Below, one piece after another: positions 30,666 through 31,928 of a stretch of DNA of 31,928 nucleotides (position 1 is the first letter of the stretch; each line of letters starts with the position of its first letter). A program made the position numbers and the translations under genes. The notes beneath the pieces are model-generated. The model made no database searches, was not told where the DNA came from, and saw nothing but the letters and a program-made list of their open reading frames with translations. This stretch comes from JAMCXS01 sp964459065 (GTDB lineage: Bacteria > Acidobacteriota > Terriglobia > UBA7540). Location: positions 1-31,928 of the forward strand of contig CAYWMN010000006.1 in the NCBI GenBank assembly GCA_964459065.1, written 5' to 3'.

Positions 30666-31793
30666 ATGGCTACTGACGTGAAGCAGGGTTCAACCACAGT
30701 GCTCCAGTTGCGGAACCACATTCCGATTTCGGGTCCGGCGCGGCGCGAGCCGGAGGACGGAACGTCCTCGCCGATGCGGGTCTCGCTGGGATTTGAGCCC
30801 GCGTGGTTTCACCTCCGCTGCGGCGTGGACTTTTCTGAGCGCTGGCATCGCGACCCGCTCTACCGTTACCGCTCGCTCGAACGGATGCAGGCGGAGTTGT
30901 GCCGCGCCTTTCCGGAAGTCTCATACTGGAAGAAAGGTTCGGTGCAAGACCTGGCCACGCTTTCCGGCTGCTACGGCTCCTGCGTCATCCCCCACCTGTT
31001 CGGCGCGCCCATCCGCTACGGCGCCGACCGCTGGCCCGCCCTGGAGCCGGGCCATAGGCTTTCTTTGCAGGACGTGGAACAACTGGACGCGGACCGCTTG
31101 CTGGCCGCTCCCTTTGTGGACGAGATCTGGGAACAGATGGATACGATCGAGCGCGAATGGGGCGCCATTCACGGCTACCTCAACTGGCAGGGCGTGCTCA
31201 ACAACGCTTTCCAGTTGCGCGGGGAGGACATCTTTTTTGATATTCTCGACCGCCCGGAAGTAGCCGACTACTTTTTCTCCACCATTGCCCGGGTGATGAT
31301 CGGGCTGGCCGAGAAAGTGCAGCAACGCCAAAGGGAGTCCGGCTTTTACATTAACCAGCTCTCGGTCAGCAATTGCACGGTCAACATGGTTTCTCCCGAG
31401 ACCTATGAGCAATTCCTGTTGCAGTACGACGAGCGCATCGCTCTGGCTTTTGAGCGCTTCGGCGTCCACACCTGCAACTGGAACATCACACCCTACATCG
31501 ACGTCCTGCGGCGGCTGCCCAAGCTGGGTTACATTGATATGGGCATGGAATCGGACATGGCCCGGGTGAGGGAAGCGTTTCCTCACGCCCGCCGCGCCGT
31601 GCTCTATTCCCCCGTCAAGTTGCAGGAAGCGCCTCTTGATAAAATCTCCGAAGACTTGGAGGCCATTCACCACAACCTCGCGCCCTGCGACGTGGTCCTG
31701 GCCGATATCCAGTTTTCCACTCCCGACGAGCGCATCAAAGACGTGCTCGCCATTTGCGCCGAACTCGAAGCGCAAGAAGACTCCGACGATTAG
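30666..31793 (+). CDS. Uroporphyrinogen decarboxylase (URO-D) superfamily protein, methyltransferase-like
   Basis: 375 residues from ATG 30666. The fold signals of the URO-D superfamily are present in the second half: GFYINQLSVSNCTVNMVSPETYEQFLLQYDERIALAFERFGVHTCNWN, then YIDMGMESDMARVREAFP and a C-terminal helix. The N-terminal RQAGR-type substrate motif of haem-pathway HemE is absent. His268, Cys270 and Cys341 make the HxC-x(n)-C pattern that binds zinc in corrinoid:thiol methyltransferases (MtaA/MtbA branch). A role in methyl transfer is therefore more likely than haem synthesis, but no corrinoid-binding protein gene is nearby. No signal peptide. The GH109-like gene is divergent from it. 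Many soil bacteria carry such uncharacterised members in sugar-related clusters. Confidence 0.7.
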   Translation: MATDVKQGSTTVLQLRNHIPISGPARREPEDGTSSPMRVSLGFEPAWFHLRCGVDFSERWHRDPLYRYRSLERMQAELCRAFPEVSYWKKGSVQDLATLSGCYGSCVIPHLFGAPIRYGADRWPALEPGHRLSLQDVEQLDADRLLAAPFVDEIWEQMDTIEREWGAIHGYLNWQGVLNNAFQLRGEDIFFDILDRPEVADYFFSTIARVMIGLAEKVQQRQRESGFYINQLSVSNCTVNMVSPETYEQFLLQYDERIALAFERFGVHTCNWNITPYIDVLRRLPKLGYIDMGMESDMARVREAFPHARRAVLYSPVKLQEAPLDKISEDLEAIHHNLAPCDVVLADIQFSTPDERIKDVLAICAELEAQEDSDD

Positions 31794-31808
31794 AGCAAGC
31801 TCGTAGCA

Positions 31809-31824
31809 CGGATCTTCAGATCCG
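31809..31824 (+). terminator. Hairpin after the URO-D-like gene (terminator or REP-like)
   Basis: A perfect stem CGGATC/GATCCG with loop TTCA (31809-31824) lies 16 nt after the stop codon. It is followed by CGGCTTTTGATTTT, a broken T-run. This could end transcription, or be a dispersed intergenic palindrome. The remaining bases to 31928 show no gene. Confidence 0.4.
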
Positions 31825-31928
31825 CGGCTTTTGATTTTCCTTCGCGGGCCTGTGTTTTACGCGCCACCCTCTCCCTTGGCGAGCCGCTGGCCGCGGTGTG
31901 CGGCTGGCCGGCTGAGGGAATTGACTTG

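Noticed and set aside
30921..31775. Long open frame antisense to the URO-D-like gene
   Set aside because: Mirror of a well-supported gene; no motif or start signal.
30666..31793. HemE, the haem-pathway uroporphyrinogen decarboxylase
   Set aside because: The conserved N-terminal arginine/glycine motif of HemE is missing and no haem genes are adjacent.
1..31928. CRISPR arrays, tRNA or rRNA genes, transposons and prophage
   Set aside because: No regular direct repeats with spacers, no cloverleaf with TTCRA loop noticed, no transposase or integrase motifs in any convincing protein.

Overview
This is a GC-rich bacterial chromosome fragment, most likely from an acidobacterium (Acidobacteriota) and probably a metagenome-assembled scaffold. 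Two protein types point there: a VWFA-related protein of the acidobacterial kind (1383-2537), and a large outer-membrane receptor with an N-terminal carboxypeptidase-regulatory-like domain (22837-25497). Tat-exported sugar enzymes (19481-20506, 29157-30491) fit the same picture. A run of exactly 100 N (18044-18143) is a scaffold gap of unknown true length. Lineage is inferred from protein style only; there is no rRNA in the window.

Layout. 1-2537 (+): 3' end of gltX, rlmB, VWFA protein. 4761-2559 (-): a small helical sensor-like protein, acpS, a TonB-C-domain protein and a small exported protein, probably one operon. 4981-5901 (+): pgeF, meeting rlmN (7013-5898, -) tail to tail over a shared CTAG. 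7199-9437 (+): TetR regulator coupled to a CPBP membrane protease, a monohaem cytochrome c, and a 90-residue protein with paired cysteines. 11840-9492 (-): glmM and an exported VirB10/TrbI-like protein. 12054-19373 (+): exported repeat protein, then rnc, lepB, an AsmA-family protein and a lipid-binding-like protein joined by overlapping start/stop codons, then the gap and a CPA2-type cation:proton antiporter. 19481-22751 (+): Tat-exported sugar isomerase-like protein and an S9 peptidase 1 nt apart. 25497-22837 (-): TonB-dependent receptor. 26121-29077 (+): leuA and leuB, each with its own promoter candidate. 30491-29157 (-) and 30666-31793 (+): a GH109-like Gfo/Idh/MocA oxidoreductase divergent from a URO-D superfamily protein that carries an HxC...C metal-site pattern.

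How the genes work together. Much of the window is housekeeping: translation and RNA maturation (gltX, rlmB, rlmN, rnc), envelope building and protein export (glmM, pgeF, lepB, AsmA, acpS) and leucine synthesis (leuA, leuB). The accessory part is mostly periplasmic or outer-membrane: receptor, S9 peptidase, Tat-exported sugar enzymes, cytochrome c. This suits a heterotroph scavenging polymers.

I saw no CRISPR array, transposase, phage gene, toxin-antitoxin pair, tRNA or rRNA. I found no gene cluster that I can defend as a wholly new defence or biosynthetic system. The most interesting signals are the URO-D-like protein with a corrinoid-methyltransferase-type metal motif beside a GH109-like enzyme and a nested palindrome; several -10 boxes so close to start codons that leaderless mRNAs are likely; and a perfect inverted repeat inside the leuB promoter.
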